Numbered from the stretch's first letter, positions 24,876 through 34,996 are shown. The stretch: 35,354 nt of DNA from an uncultured Eubacteriales bacterium (GCA_902790495.1 CADASK010000021.1:1-35354), one strand, 5' to 3'. The notes: a model not told the origin generated them from the sequence alone. Numbers and translations are program-made.

Positions 24876-25493
24876 ATGCTTACAGCGTGGACTGGCAAAA
24901 GGAACCGCTCCAGGCTGGTCGGCGGCTCCGTCAACCTGATTGGCAAACGGAGCGCGTTTGATTATGGCGCCGTGGCCGACGGCCGGATGCGCGGCAGCCG
25001 CGTGAACGTGGACTTTGATCTCCCTGAGCTCTCCGCGGACTGGCAGCCGGTGTACCACCGGGCGGCCAAGCGCACGACGCGTGTGGACCGCAACCAGGCC
25101 CGCCAGGCCTATGAGAAGGAACGCACCGTGGCGCTGGTGAGCAGCGGCGGCATGCAGGGCAAGCTTTTTCTGACCCTGTTTGCCGTGATATTCGTGCTGA
25201 TCGGCACCGTGCTGAGCGCGGACGCGCGGGATATCCGCGAGGCCTCGGCCCGCATCAACAGCATCGAGCGCCGCATCGCGGACGTCGACCGCCAGTGTGA
25301 GGCCCTGCGCGAGCAGTATGAGCAGAAGGCCGCGTCCGTGGACGTGGGCTACGCCGCGGTGGATCTGGGCATGATCTCCTCCAAGGGCGTGAGCATGGTG
25401 ATGCTCTACGCGCCGGACAACGCGATGATGGCCCCCAACAGCACGAAAACCGCCTCATCCATGAGGAATGCGAATACAGGCACAGCTCCCTGA
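24876..25493 (+). CDS. FtsL-like bitopic cell-division protein
   Basis: A 205-residue protein with a single membrane span (about residues 92-110, KLFLTLFAVIFVLIGTVLS), a 90-residue basic cytoplasmic part and an external coiled coil (REASARINSIERRIADVDRQCEALREQYEQ). This topology and its position between mraZ and murE match FtsL/DivIC; sequence alone is too diverged to prove it. FtsL with FtsB/DivIC and FtsQ activates septal peptidoglycan synthesis, and ftsQ is in the same unit. The last 50 residues are low in complexity and probably disordered. The ATG at 24876 follows GAGGGGGAA. Confidence 0.75.
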   Translation: MLTAWTGKRNRSRLVGGSVNLIGKRSAFDYGAVADGRMRGSRVNVDFDLPELSADWQPVYHRAAKRTTRVDRNQARQAYEKERTVALVSSGGMQGKLFLTLFAVIFVLIGTVLSADARDIREASARINSIERRIADVDRQCEALREQYEQKAASVDVGYAAVDLGMISSKGVSMVMLYAPDNAMMAPNSTKTASSMRNANTGTAP

Positions 25494-25569
25494 GCCTTTG
25501 CCGGGCGGGGCGCGGAGGATGCAGAAACGCTCCGCGCCGGACGCCCGATCCATCCGGGAGGAGGAAAGC

Positions 25570-27027
25570 ATGAAGCTACAGGATATGCTGCGGGATCTGC
25601 CGATGGAAACACAGACCCGCGGCGACATGTCACTGGACATCGGGTCGCTGACTCTCAACAGCCGTGAGAAGCTGAACTCTGGGCTGTTTTTCTGCATTCC
25701 CGGAGCCCGCTTCGACGCCCACGATTTCGCCGCCCAGGCGGTGGAAAACGGCTGCGTGGCGCTGGTGGTCAACCGCTTTCTCCCGCTGGACGTGCCGCAG
25801 GTGCGCGTGGAACACACCCGCACCGCGATGGCCTACATGGCCGCCGCCTTCTACGGCTACCCGTCCCGGGGTATGAAGCTGGTGGGCATCACCGGCACCA
25901 AGGGCAAAACTACCACCAGCTATATGCTCAAGTCGATCTGCGAGCAGGCGGGCTTCCGCTGCGGCCTGATCGGCACCACCGGCAACATGATCGGCGACCG
26001 CCGCATCGAGAGCCATCTCACGACGCCCGATCCCATCGAGATGCAGCGCACCCTGCGCCAGATGGCGGACGAGGGCGTACAGATCGTGTGCATGGAGGTC
26101 TCCGCCCACGCGATCGACATGAAGCGCCTGGCCGGCATGACCTTCGAGGTCGGCTGCTACACCAACCTCAGCCAGGATCACCTGGATTACTTCCATACCA
26201 TGGAGAACTACTTCGAGACGAAGAAGAAGTTCTTCACCGAGGGCTATGTGCTCAACGCCGCCCTCAACGCGGACGAGGAGACCAGCGAGAGCATCCGCAA
26301 GGATCTGACCGTGCCCAACCTGACCTACGGCATCTGCGTGGACGCCGATCTGTTCGCCCGGGACATCGAGATCACCGAGCAGGGCGTCAGCTTCGAGGTG
26401 CAGCTGCAGGGCATGCACAAGCTGCCCGTGAAGCTGCAGATGACCGGCATGTTCAACGTCTACAACGCCCTGGCCGCCGCCTCCTGCGCGATGATCCTGG
26501 GCATCAGCACCGAGGACATTCGCCTGGGCCTGGAGAAGATCGCCTCCGTGCCCGGCCGCATCGAGATGCTGGAGACCCACACGCCCTACAAGGTCATCCT
26601 CGACTACAGCCATTCCCCGGACGCGCTGAAGAACATCCTGGAGACCGTGCGCCAGTTCGCCCGCAACCGCGTGATCGCGGTCTTCGGCTGCGGCGGCGAC
26701 CGCGATCAGGGCAAGCGCCCCCTCATGGGCGAGATCGGCGGTCTCTTGGCGGACTGCTGCATCCTGACCAGCGACAACCCCCGCACCGAGGATCCCTACG
26801 CGATTCTGCGCGCGGTGGAAGAGGGCATCAAGCCCACCGGCAAGCCCTACGAGGTGATCGAGAACCGCCGCGAGGCCATCCGCCGCGCCCTGAGCATGGG
26901 CGAGGAGGGCGACATCATCGTGCTGGCCGGCAAGGGCCACGAGACCTACCAGGAGATCCAGGGCGTGCGCTACCCCTTCGACGAGAAGGTCGTCGTGCGC
27001 GAGCTCTTAGAAGAGATGAAGGGATAA
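25570..27027 (+). CDS. murE: UDP-N-acetylmuramoyl-tripeptide synthetase MurE (meso-diaminopimelate type)
   Basis: Adds the third stem-peptide residue in peptidoglycan synthesis. The 485-residue protein has the P-loop GITGTKGKTTTSYM (about 106-118), LTTPDPIEMQRTL, EVSAHAIDMKRL, NLSQDHLDYFHTM and DYSHSPDALKNIL. The specificity motif DNPR (402-405) indicates meso-diaminopimelate as substrate rather than lysine. The ATG at 25570 follows GGAGGAGG. mraY follows directly; murF, usually next to murE, is absent from this cluster. Confidence 0.96.
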   Translation: MKLQDMLRDLPMETQTRGDMSLDIGSLTLNSREKLNSGLFFCIPGARFDAHDFAAQAVENGCVALVVNRFLPLDVPQVRVEHTRTAMAYMAAAFYGYPSRGMKLVGITGTKGKTTTSYMLKSICEQAGFRCGLIGTTGNMIGDRRIESHLTTPDPIEMQRTLRQMADEGVQIVCMEVSAHAIDMKRLAGMTFEVGCYTNLSQDHLDYFHTMENYFETKKKFFTEGYVLNAALNADEETSESIRKDLTVPNLTYGICVDADLFARDIEITEQGVSFEVQLQGMHKLPVKLQMTGMFNVYNALAAASCAMILGISTEDIRLGLEKIASVPGRIEMLETHTPYKVILDYSHSPDALKNILETVRQFARNRVIAVFGCGGDRDQGKRPLMGEIGGLLADCCILTSDNPRTEDPYAILRAVEEGIKPTGKPYEVIENRREAIRRALSMGEEGDIIVLAGKGHETYQEIQGVRYPFDEKVVVRELLEEMKG

Positions 27028-27123
27028 GATTCGTCATTTCCCTGAACCATGGCGGTGCTTTCTGATTGAGCGCCGCCGGTTTCGTTTGCAGCAATCGTCA
27101 TGATTGTAAAAGGAGGCCTTTCC

Positions 27124-28140
27124 ATGACACTGCCGATCCGACTGACGCTCACCGTGCTGGGCGCGTTCTTCCTGACCCACTTCCTGGGCAGGTGGTACAT
27201 CCCCTTCCTGCATAAGCTGCACTTCGGCCAGACCATCTACGATCTCGGCCCGGCGCACCAGAGCAAGCAGGGGACACCGATCATGGGCGGCATGATGGCG
27301 GCGCTGGCCGCCCTTGTGTTCGTGCTGCTGCTGCACGGGCCGGTCTGGCACGGCTTCTGGGACGCCTCGGTGGGCCTGCTGGGGGTGTCGCTGCTGTCCA
27401 TGCTGGTGGGCTTCGCGGATGACTTCATCAAGAGCGTCAAGAAGCGCCACGACGGCCTGACGCCCTGGCAGAAGATCGCCGGCCAGGTGGTGGTGGCGGT
27501 GGCCTTCGCGTGCTACTGCGCCTTCAACCCCTCGGTGGGCACGTCCATCCGCCTGCCCTTCACCGCGGCGGAGTGGGATCTGGGCATCTTCTACATCCCG
27601 CTGATGACGTTGGTGATCATCTTCATGGTCAACAGCTCCAACCTGCTGGACGGCCTGGACGGCCTGCTGTCCACGACCACCTCCATCGGCAACACGGGCT
27701 GGGCGGCCCTGGCGCTGATGACCTGCGCGGCCGCGGCCGGCACCATGGCCGGCGATAACGCCGACACCTGCGCGGTGTTCGCGCTGGCGGTGGTGGGCGG
27801 CACCCTGGGCTTCCTGCGCTACAACCGCTATCCGGCCAAGTGCTTCCAGGGCGACAGCGGCTCCATGTTCATCGGGGGCACGACGGTCGGTCTGGCGCTG
27901 CTGCTGCGCCAGCCGCTGCTGATGATCCTCATCGACGTGTGCATGCTGATGTCCTCCATTTCCGTGATCCTGCAGCGGTATTACTTCAAGCTGACCCACG
28001 GCAAGCGCATCTTCAAGATGTCGCCCGTGCATCATCACTTTGAGAAGTGCGGGTATTCCGAGACCCAGATCGTCTCCATGTACGCGGTGATCACCGCCCT
28101 GTGCACCTTCGCTGCTGTCATGAGCGCAATGGGGCACTAA
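27124..28140 (+). CDS. mraY: Phospho-N-acetylmuramoyl-pentapeptide transferase MraY
   Basis: Forms lipid I by transferring phospho-MurNAc-pentapeptide to undecaprenyl phosphate at the inner membrane face. The 338-residue protein has about ten membrane spans. Conserved elements are GTPIMGG, the acidic pair in FADDFIK (D99, D100), NLLDGLDGL (173-181), FQGDSGSMFIGG and the PVHHHFEKCGYSE block. NLLDGLDGL and GDSGSMFIG differ slightly from the usual NLTDGLDGL and GDTGSLALG, but the catalytic aspartates are kept. The ATG at 27124 follows AAAGGAGG. Repeat R6 lies between it and murD. Confidence 0.95.
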   Translation: MTLPIRLTLTVLGAFFLTHFLGRWYIPFLHKLHFGQTIYDLGPAHQSKQGTPIMGGMMAALAALVFVLLLHGPVWHGFWDASVGLLGVSLLSMLVGFADDFIKSVKKRHDGLTPWQKIAGQVVVAVAFACYCAFNPSVGTSIRLPFTAAEWDLGIFYIPLMTLVIIFMVNSSNLLDGLDGLLSTTTSIGNTGWAALALMTCAAAAGTMAGDNADTCAVFALAVVGGTLGFLRYNRYPAKCFQGDSGSMFIGGTTVGLALLLRQPLLMILIDVCMLMSSISVILQRYYFKLTHGKRIFKMSPVHHHFEKCGYSETQIVSMYAVITALCTFAAVMSAMGH

Positions 28141-28155
28141 AACTGCCACAGAATA

Positions 28156-28218
28156 GCGAGGCGAAGGGGTGCAGGGGGCGATCGCAAAGCCCCCTGCCCG
28201 CGCCCGCAGGCGCGGAAT
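28156..28218 (+). repeat. Structured intergenic repeat, copy R6 (short form), inside the cell-wall operon
   Basis: It begins 16 nt after the mraY stop and ends about 40 nt before murD, so it must be transcribed within the operon. The 9-bp stem GCAGGGGGC with GCCCCCTGC (28171-28179, 28189-28197) and the second hairpin match R1 almost base for base. Confidence 0.9.
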
Positions 28219-28258
28219 CCCTGCAATAGAATCGAAGAATCCTTCAGGAGCATATCGT

Positions 28259-29626
28259 ATGGACTACGTGAATAAAAAAGTTCTGGTGGTGGGTCTGGCC
28301 CGCTCCGGCGTGGCGGCGGCCCAGCTGCTCTGCCGCCACGGGGCCCTCGTCACCGTCAACGACAGCAAGACCGAGGCGGAGCTGGGGGAGGCCTTGTCGC
28401 CCCTGCACACCCTGCCCGTGACCTGGCGCCTGGGCTGCCCGGCGATGGACTGCCTCGGCGGCCAGGACGTTCTGGTCATCAGCCCCGGCATCCCGGACAA
28501 GGCGCCCTTCGTGGTGAAGGCGAAGGAGCAGGGCCTGTACGTGATCGGCGAGCTGGAGCTGGCCTTCCAGCTGGCCCAGGGCGAGGTCGTGGCGGTGACC
28601 GGCACCAACGGCAAGACCACCACGGTCACCCTGCTGCGCGAGATCTTTGCGGCCGCGGGTCGGCGCTCCTTCGCGGTGGGCAACATCGGCTACCCCTACT
28701 CGCTGGCGGCGATGGACAGCCGCGAGGATGATGTGATGGTCTGTGAGTGCTCCTCCTTCCAGATGGAGACGGTGGAGACCTTCCACCCGCACGTGGCGGT
28801 GCTGACCAACATCACCGAGGATCACCTCAACCGCCACGGCACCATGGCGGAATACACCCGGCTCAAGATGCGCGTGTTTGAAAACCAGACCCCGGAGGAC
28901 ACGGCGGTGTTCAACGCGGACGATCCCGCCCTCGCGCCGTTGCCCGCCCAGGTGCGCAGCCGGGTGATGCTCTTCTCCCGCAGGCGTGAGGTGGAGCGCG
29001 GCGCGTTCGTGCGCGGCGGCGTGGTCACCGTGCGGGACGAGAGCGGGGAGCACGCGATCCTGCCGGCGGAGGAGATTTACATCCCCGGCCCGCACAACCT
29101 CGAGAACGCGCTGGCCGCCGTCTGCGCGGCCTGGGCGATGGGCGTGCCGGCGGCCGTCATCGCGGACACCCTGCGCACCTTCCAGGGCGTGGAGCACCGC
29201 ATCGAGTTCACCCGCGAGTTGGACGGCGTGCGCTATTACAACGACAGCAAGGGCACCAACGTGGATTCCACCATCCGCGCGGTGCAGACCATGAACCGGC
29301 CCACGGCCATCATCCTCGGCGGCTCGGACAAGCACTGCGACTTCACGCCGCTGGTGAAGGAGATGCTGGCCTCGCCGTACATGCGCGAGGCGGTGCTGAT
29401 CGGCGTCACGGCGGATCAGATCGAGGCCACGCTGCGGCGCGAGGGCTTCCCCGACGCCGCCATCCACCGCGAGGCCACCATGGAGGACGCGGTGAAGCGC
29501 TGCCGCGCCCTGGCCCAGCCCGGCTGGAACGTGCTGCTCTCCCCGGCCTGCGCCTCCTTCGACATGTTCCACGACTACGAGGAGCGCGGCCGCATCTTCA
29601 AGCAGATTGTGCGGTCACTGAATTGA
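28259..29626 (+). CDS. murD: UDP-N-acetylmuramoyl-L-alanine:D-glutamate ligase MurD
   Basis: Adds D-glutamate to UDP-MurNAc-alanine. The 455-residue protein opens with the nucleotide-fold GLARSGVAAAQLL, then VTGTNGKTTTVTLL (about 113-126), NITEDHLNRHGTM, YYNDSKGTNVDSTIRAV and the C-terminal SPACASFDMFHDYEERGRIF, all typical of MurD. The ATG at 28259 follows CAGGAG by eight bases; a longer frame upstream would run through repeat R6. ftsQ follows after 62 bases; ftsW and murG, which commonly come next, are missing. Confidence 0.96.
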   Translation: MDYVNKKVLVVGLARSGVAAAQLLCRHGALVTVNDSKTEAELGEALSPLHTLPVTWRLGCPAMDCLGGQDVLVISPGIPDKAPFVVKAKEQGLYVIGELELAFQLAQGEVVAVTGTNGKTTTVTLLREIFAAAGRRSFAVGNIGYPYSLAAMDSREDDVMVCECSSFQMETVETFHPHVAVLTNITEDHLNRHGTMAEYTRLKMRVFENQTPEDTAVFNADDPALAPLPAQVRSRVMLFSRRREVERGAFVRGGVVTVRDESGEHAILPAEEIYIPGPHNLENALAAVCAAWAMGVPAAVIADTLRTFQGVEHRIEFTRELDGVRYYNDSKGTNVDSTIRAVQTMNRPTAIILGGSDKHCDFTPLVKEMLASPYMREAVLIGVTADQIEATLRREGFPDAAIHREATMEDAVKRCRALAQPGWNVLLSPACASFDMFHDYEERGRIFKQIVRSLN

Positions 29627-29688
29627 TATTCATGTATCAATAGATTCATGGAACATCTTTGACCATCAGAAGAGGGAGGTGATCCCCG

Positions 29689-30846
29689 ATGCGCCCCGAC
29701 AACAACTGGCAGGACACCGGCTACATGCCCCGCATGCAGCCCCAAAACCCACCGGTGGACGACCGCAGCGACAGCGGCTACCTCCCGCGCACGGACGACG
29801 CATGGCAGGGGGATCCCTTCGAGGACGGCGCGGAAGACCCCATGCTGCGCCAGGCCCGCTCAGACAACCTGAATTACCATCAGGGTGAGTTCTGGGAGAC
29901 GCCGGAAGCGGCGGGTGCTCCCCGGCAGCACACAGGCAGCCAGACCGGCCAGCAAAGCCAGCAAAGCCAGCCCCGTACCGCAGCCCCGACAGGCAGCGGC
30001 GCCGTCACCGGCGGAAAGACCAGCACCCGGCAGGGCCAGACCGGAACCTCCGGCGGCACCCGGAAACGCCGCCGTGCCAAGGGGGAGAAGAAGCCCCCGA
30101 GCATCAACCGCCGCATCTTCCGCAGGGTGCTGGCGGTGGCGGGTGTCCTCGTACTGATCGCGGCCATCGCGGGCGCGTTCATCTTCCGCGTGCAGTCCGT
30201 GCAGGTGGACGGCAGCAGCCGCATCGCCGCCAGCACGGTGGTGCAGCTCTCCGGCCTGAAGAACGGCTACCACAACATCTTCTTCGTGGATGACGACGCG
30301 GTGACGCGGGCGGTGGAGCAGAACCGTTACCTGCGCATGGTGTCGGTGGAGAAGCTCTTCCCGGCGACGGTGATCCTCCACGTGCGGGAGCGCACCCAGA
30401 GCGCCTACATCCGCTACGCCGGCATCCTGTATGTGCTGGACAGCCGGGGCGTGGTGCTGGAGGAGACCAACGACACCAGCGCCCAGCCCGCGCTGATGCG
30501 TCTGGAGGGGCTGGAGATCGCCAACGAACCCATCCTGGGGCGCACGATCAGTGCGAAGAAGAGCGACCAGCTGGAGACCTACGTCAACATGATGATGGAG
30601 CTGAAGGCCCTGAAGCTCAGCGACAGCGTGAAGGAATTCTATGTCGGCGACGCCAACAACCTCTACGTCGCCACGGAGGACGGCTACTCTGTGCGGCTGG
30701 GCACCTCCGAGCGCCTGCACGCGAAGCTGCGCGCCATGATGCTGGTGCGGGACGAGCTGCGCTCCCGCGGCCTGCGGGAGGGCACCATCGACGTCGCGAC
30801 GCCGGAGCAGCCCACCTTCATTCCCGAGTCAAATGGAACCACATAA
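29689..30846 (+). CDS. ftsQ: FtsQ/DivIB-type cell-division protein
   Basis: A bitopic divisome protein of 385 residues. The cytoplasmic N-terminus is long (about 145 residues) and rich in Gln, Ser, Thr, Pro and Gly, ending in a basic stretch (RKRRRAKGEKK). One membrane span lies at about 147-168. The POTRA domain follows directly (FRVQSVQVDGSSRIAAS, then IFFVDDDAVTRAVEQNRYLRMVSVEKLFPATVILHVRER), then the beta domain. It links the FtsL/DivIC pair to septal synthesis. The ATG at 29689 follows GGGAGGTG. It is the last gene of the cluster, closed by the terminator at 30849. Confidence 0.9.
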   Translation: MRPDNNWQDTGYMPRMQPQNPPVDDRSDSGYLPRTDDAWQGDPFEDGAEDPMLRQARSDNLNYHQGEFWETPEAAGAPRQHTGSQTGQQSQQSQPRTAAPTGSGAVTGGKTSTRQGQTGTSGGTRKRRRAKGEKKPPSINRRIFRRVLAVAGVLVLIAAIAGAFIFRVQSVQVDGSSRIAASTVVQLSGLKNGYHNIFFVDDDAVTRAVEQNRYLRMVSVEKLFPATVILHVRERTQSAYIRYAGILYVLDSRGVVLEETNDTSAQPALMRLEGLEIANEPILGRTISAKKSDQLETYVNMMMELKALKLSDSVKEFYVGDANNLYVATEDGYSVRLGTSERLHAKLRAMMLVRDELRSRGLREGTIDVATPEQPTFIPESNGTT

Positions 30847-30848
30847 CC

Positions 30849-30897
30849 AACAGAACCAACGGCCTGCAATGATGGCGGGCAGCCGGTTCTGTTTTTT
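30849..30897 (+). terminator. Terminator of the mraZ-ftsQ cluster
   Basis: AACAGAACC (30849-30857) pairs with GGTTCTGTT (30885-30893), with further inner GC pairs, followed by a T-run to 30897. Confidence 0.92.
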
Positions 30898-30906
30898 CAC
30901 AGGCTC

Positions 30907-30934
30907 TTGCACTTTTGCTGATTCTGTGTATAAT
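30907..30934 (+). promoter_or_regulatory. Promoter of glmS
   Basis: TTGCAC (30907-30912), a 16-bp spacer and a perfect TATAAT (30929-30934). Only about 30 nt of leader separates it from the start codon, so there is no room for a glmS ribozyme. Confidence 0.85.
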
Positions 30935-30970
30935 ACATTATGATACATTTCACCGACGGAGGAGATTCCC

Positions 30971-32809
<1,839 letters not shown>

Positions 32810-32844
32810 TGCGTTTCGATTAAGAACTGCACTCGTTAGGAGGC

Positions 32845-32954
32845 AGGCGAAGGGGTGCAGGGGGCTCGGAGCGCCCGGAAAACTCCATGTTATGGAGTTT
32901 TCAGCGGAGAGCGGGCGGCAGCCCCGGACCGATCGCAAAGCCCCATCCCTGCAG
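32845..32954 (+). repeat. Structured intergenic repeat, copy R7 (long form with 65-nt module)
   Basis: It begins 36 nt after the glmS stop. GCGAAGG and the arm GCAGGG (32857-32862) are followed by the same 65-nt module as in R2 (32865-32929), then CGATCGCAAAG and the closing arm CCCTGC (32947-32952). The module hairpin AAAACTCCAT-GTT-ATGGAGTTTT (32879-32901) differs from R2 at two paired positions only. The second GC hairpin of the family is absent here. Confidence 0.87.
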
Positions 32955-32992
32955 CCTTCAAACGTGCAGAATTGAGAAAAGATAGAGAAGGA

Positions 32993-33021
32993 TTGCAATC
33001 TGTGCCCGCATCTGCTACAAT
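32993..33021 (+). promoter_or_regulatory. Promoter of guaA
   Basis: TTGCAA (32993-32998), a 17-bp spacer and TACAAT (33016-33021). The -10 box lies in the centre of the inverted repeat at 33002-33033. Confidence 0.82.
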
Positions 33022-33037
33022 GCATGCGGGCACTTTT
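33002..33037 (+). terminator. Perfect inverted repeat across the guaA promoter; terminator of glmS or operator
   Basis: GTGCCCGCAT (33002-33011) and ATGCGGGCAC (33024-33033) are a perfect 10-bp inverted repeat with a 12-nt loop, followed by TTTT. In a transcript coming from glmS it would form an intrinsic terminator; a transcript starting at guaA would lack the 5' arm. As DNA it could be an operator covering the -10 box. Confidence 0.6.
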
Positions 33038-33084
33038 GCGCCCTTCCAACGTGTACCAAGACAACCTCAGGAGGCAAAGAAAGC

Positions 33085-34065
33085 ATGGAGAATCAGAAAC
33101 GCCCCGAAACGATGGAACGCATCACCACCCCCGTCCTCGCACAGGCATTCATCGACGAACAGCTGCAGGCCATCAAAGCCCAGGTGGGCGACAAGAAGGT
33201 CCTGCTGGCCCTCTCCGGCGGCGTGGATTCCTCCGTCGTGGCGGCCCTGCTCATCAAGGCCATCGGCCGCAACCTCGTCTGCGTGCACGTCAACCACGGC
33301 CTGCTGCGCAAGGGCGAGCCGGAGCAGGTGATCCGCGTGTTCCGCGACGAGATGGACGCGAACCTCGTCTATGTGGACGCGGTGGACCGCTTCCTGGATA
33401 AGCTGGCCGGCGTGGCCGACCCGGAGCAGAAGCGGAAGATCATCGGCGCTGAGTTCATCCGTGTGTTTGAGGAGGAGGCCCGCAAGCAGCAGGGCATCGA
33501 GTTCCTCGCCCAGGGCACGATCTATCCCGACATCCTGGAGAGCGGCCCGGTGAAGGCCCACCACAACGTCGGCGGCCTGCCCGAGGATCTGCAGTTTGAG
33601 CTGGTGGAGCCCCTGAAGTTCCTGTTCAAGGACGAGGTGCGCATGGTCGGCAAGACCCTCGGCCTGCCGGACGGCATGGTCTACCGTCAGCCGTTCCCCG
33701 GCCCCGGCCTGGGCGTGCGCTGCGTCGGCGCGATCACCCGCGACCGCCTCGAGGCCGTGCGCGAGAGCGACGCCATCCTGCGCGAGGAGTTCGCGAAGAA
33801 CGGCCTGGAGGGCAAGGTGTGGCAGTACTTCACCATCGTGCCCGACTTCAAGACCGTCGGCATCCGCGACGGCAAGCGCACCGACGAGTGGCCGGTGGTG
33901 CTGCGCGCCGTCAACACCCGCGACGCCATGAGCGCCACGGTGGAGGACGTGCCCTTTGCCCTGCTCCAGCACATCACCGCCCGCATCACCTCCGAGGTCA
34001 AGGGTGTCAACCGCGTGCTGTTCGACCTCACGCCCAAGCCCACCGGGACGATTGAGTGGGAATGA
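33085..34065 (+). CDS. guaA: GMP synthase ATP-pyrophosphatase subunit (no glutaminase domain)
   Basis: Converts XMP to GMP using ATP and ammonia. The 326 residues correspond to the ATP-pyrophosphatase and dimerisation domains only: P-loop LSGGVDSS (43-50), CVHVNHGLLRKGE, AQGTIYPDILES, HHNVGGLPEDL, FPGPGLGVRCVGA and the C-terminal KPTGTIEWE. The class I glutaminase domain of the usual 510-525 residue bacterial enzyme is absent. It is not a truncation, because the start has its own promoter and a CAGGAGG site. A separate glutaminase subunit, as in archaea, is expected elsewhere. The 3' end is a frequent insertion site for genomic islands. Confidence 0.94.
   Translation: MENQKRPETMERITTPVLAQAFIDEQLQAIKAQVGDKKVLLALSGGVDSSVVAALLIKAIGRNLVCVHVNHGLLRKGEPEQVIRVFRDEMDANLVYVDAVDRFLDKLAGVADPEQKRKIIGAEFIRVFEEEARKQQGIEFLAQGTIYPDILESGPVKAHHNVGGLPEDLQFELVEPLKFLFKDEVRMVGKTLGLPDGMVYRQPFPGPGLGVRCVGAITRDRLEAVRESDAILREEFAKNGLEGKVWQYFTIVPDFKTVGIRDGKRTDEWPVVLRAVNTRDAMSATVEDVPFALLQHITARITSEVKGVNRVLFDLTPKPTGTIEWE
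34054..34065 (+). other. Candidate attachment site at the guaA 3' end
   Basis: GAGTGGGAATGA encodes the conserved terminal Glu-Trp-Glu and stop of guaA, a known target of island integrases. An integrase begins 1.25 kb downstream. No second copy is seen within the window, so this stays a hypothesis. The gap 34066-34392 otherwise holds only the terminator below and no gene I can support. Confidence 0.3.
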
Positions 34066-34245
34066 GTGCCGGAATGGCGAACCCCCTTATGCCACAACGC
34101 TTTCAGCCCTCTCCAAAGTGGCTCTGATAAAGAAATGATAAAGTTTTCCGGAAAAAGGTCACATCGTCCCCATGTCCAGTGGTTGTGGGGTAAATGACCG
34201 AAAACGGAAAACGGAATCAGGAAAAACTACAGATTTGTATGATTC

Positions 34246-34290
34246 AGCCCTCCGCTGTGGACCCATCATCCACAGATCGGAGGGCTTTTT
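34246..34290 (+). terminator. Strong intrinsic terminator downstream of guaA
   Basis: AGCCCTCCG and CTGTGGA (34246-34261) pair with TCCACAG and CGGAGGGCT (34269-34286, two bases bulged), followed by a T-run to 34290. It is 180 nt after guaA. Confidence 0.9.
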
Positions 34291-34392
34291 GTGTCATTCT
34301 TTATTCTTCGGTTTTCGTTCCACAATTCGCCATTGTCGCTCTGCTTCACTTCGATCGCAGAGCTCTGTGGCTCATTGGAGTTCCGCCTCGCT

Positions 34393-34939
34393 TCATCCCA
34401 CACTGTGGGCGCGAGGCTTCCTCCCCCGTTTGCTCTTGACAGGTTCTTCCTGCGGGACAGCGGCGTGGATGCGGGTATCATCGAAATCAGGGTAGTGATA
34501 ACGCCAGCGATCGTAGTCCTCTTTCGTGATTTCGCCGGCCTTCAGTTTGGCGGACTGCTCCTGCCAGGCACGAAGCCGCTGCTCAAAATCAGCGGCTTTG
34601 GTGCCGCCATCAAAAATTTCGGCACGAAGGCAGATCAGACCATCGGCGTCCAGAATGCGGATCAATTTCCGATCTTCGAATGCAAAAAGCGTGTGCATCA
34701 AGCCATCCATGCTGTCAATATCCGGCACAGCGATCGCTTTGGGAGAAACATCCAGCGCTTCCGCCAGCTGAGCCGTCAGATCAGCCTTTGGTGTGCGATC
34801 CTCAGATTCATACTGTAGATTCATACTGTGCCAGTCGGACATCAGCCGAATTGTCGGGAAAGCCCAGCATAAGTCCCAGATACTTCTGCGTCATCCCCCG
34901 TAAGGTGCGGAAGAACCGGATGCGTTCACCTGTCGCCAT
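34393..34939 (-). pseudogene. XRE-family helix-turn-helix regulator disrupted by a 13-bp tandem duplication
   Basis: Reading from ATG 34939 (after AAGAGGTGA), the frame MATGERIRFFRTLRGMTQKYLG to RLAQYES is the start of a helix-turn-helix regulator common on Firmicutes mobile elements. It stops at 34808 after S-T-V. The rest (YESEDRTPKADLTAQLAEALDV to the Trp-Arg-Tyr block KEDYDRWRYHYPD and a basic tail) continues in another frame to 34393; a spurious start at 34842 opens that frame. The shift is caused by two adjacent copies of a 13-nt unit at 34804-34829; removing one restores an uninterrupted protein of about 177 residues. The gene has its own promoter and is divergent from the excisionase-like gene, which it probably regulated. 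Confidence 0.85.
34804..34829. repeat. 13-bp perfect tandem duplication in the XRE regulator
   Basis: The unit AGATTCATACTGT occurs at 34804-34816 and again at 34817-34829. Thirteen is not a multiple of three, so the duplication shifts the reading frame. Confidence 0.95.
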
Positions 34940-34967
34940 CAAAATCACCTCTTGAAAAAGATGATTT

Positions 34968-34996
34968 ATTATAGCAAATACGTTTAATTTAGTCAA
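34968..34996 (-). promoter_or_regulatory. Promoter of the XRE regulator
   Basis: On the minus strand, TTGACT (34991-34996), a 17-bp spacer and TATAAT (34968-34973), in AT-rich DNA unlike the rest of the window. Confidence 0.88.

Noticed and set aside
24851-24880. Promoter-like TTGACA, 17-bp spacer, TATGCT just before the FtsL-like gene
   Set aside because: The -10 box overlaps the start codon, so transcription would begin inside the gene and miss its ribosome site. It could at most serve murE; more likely it is chance.
30935-30970. glmS ribozyme
   Set aside because: The promoter is only about 30 nt from the glmS start, and no ribozyme core fits there.
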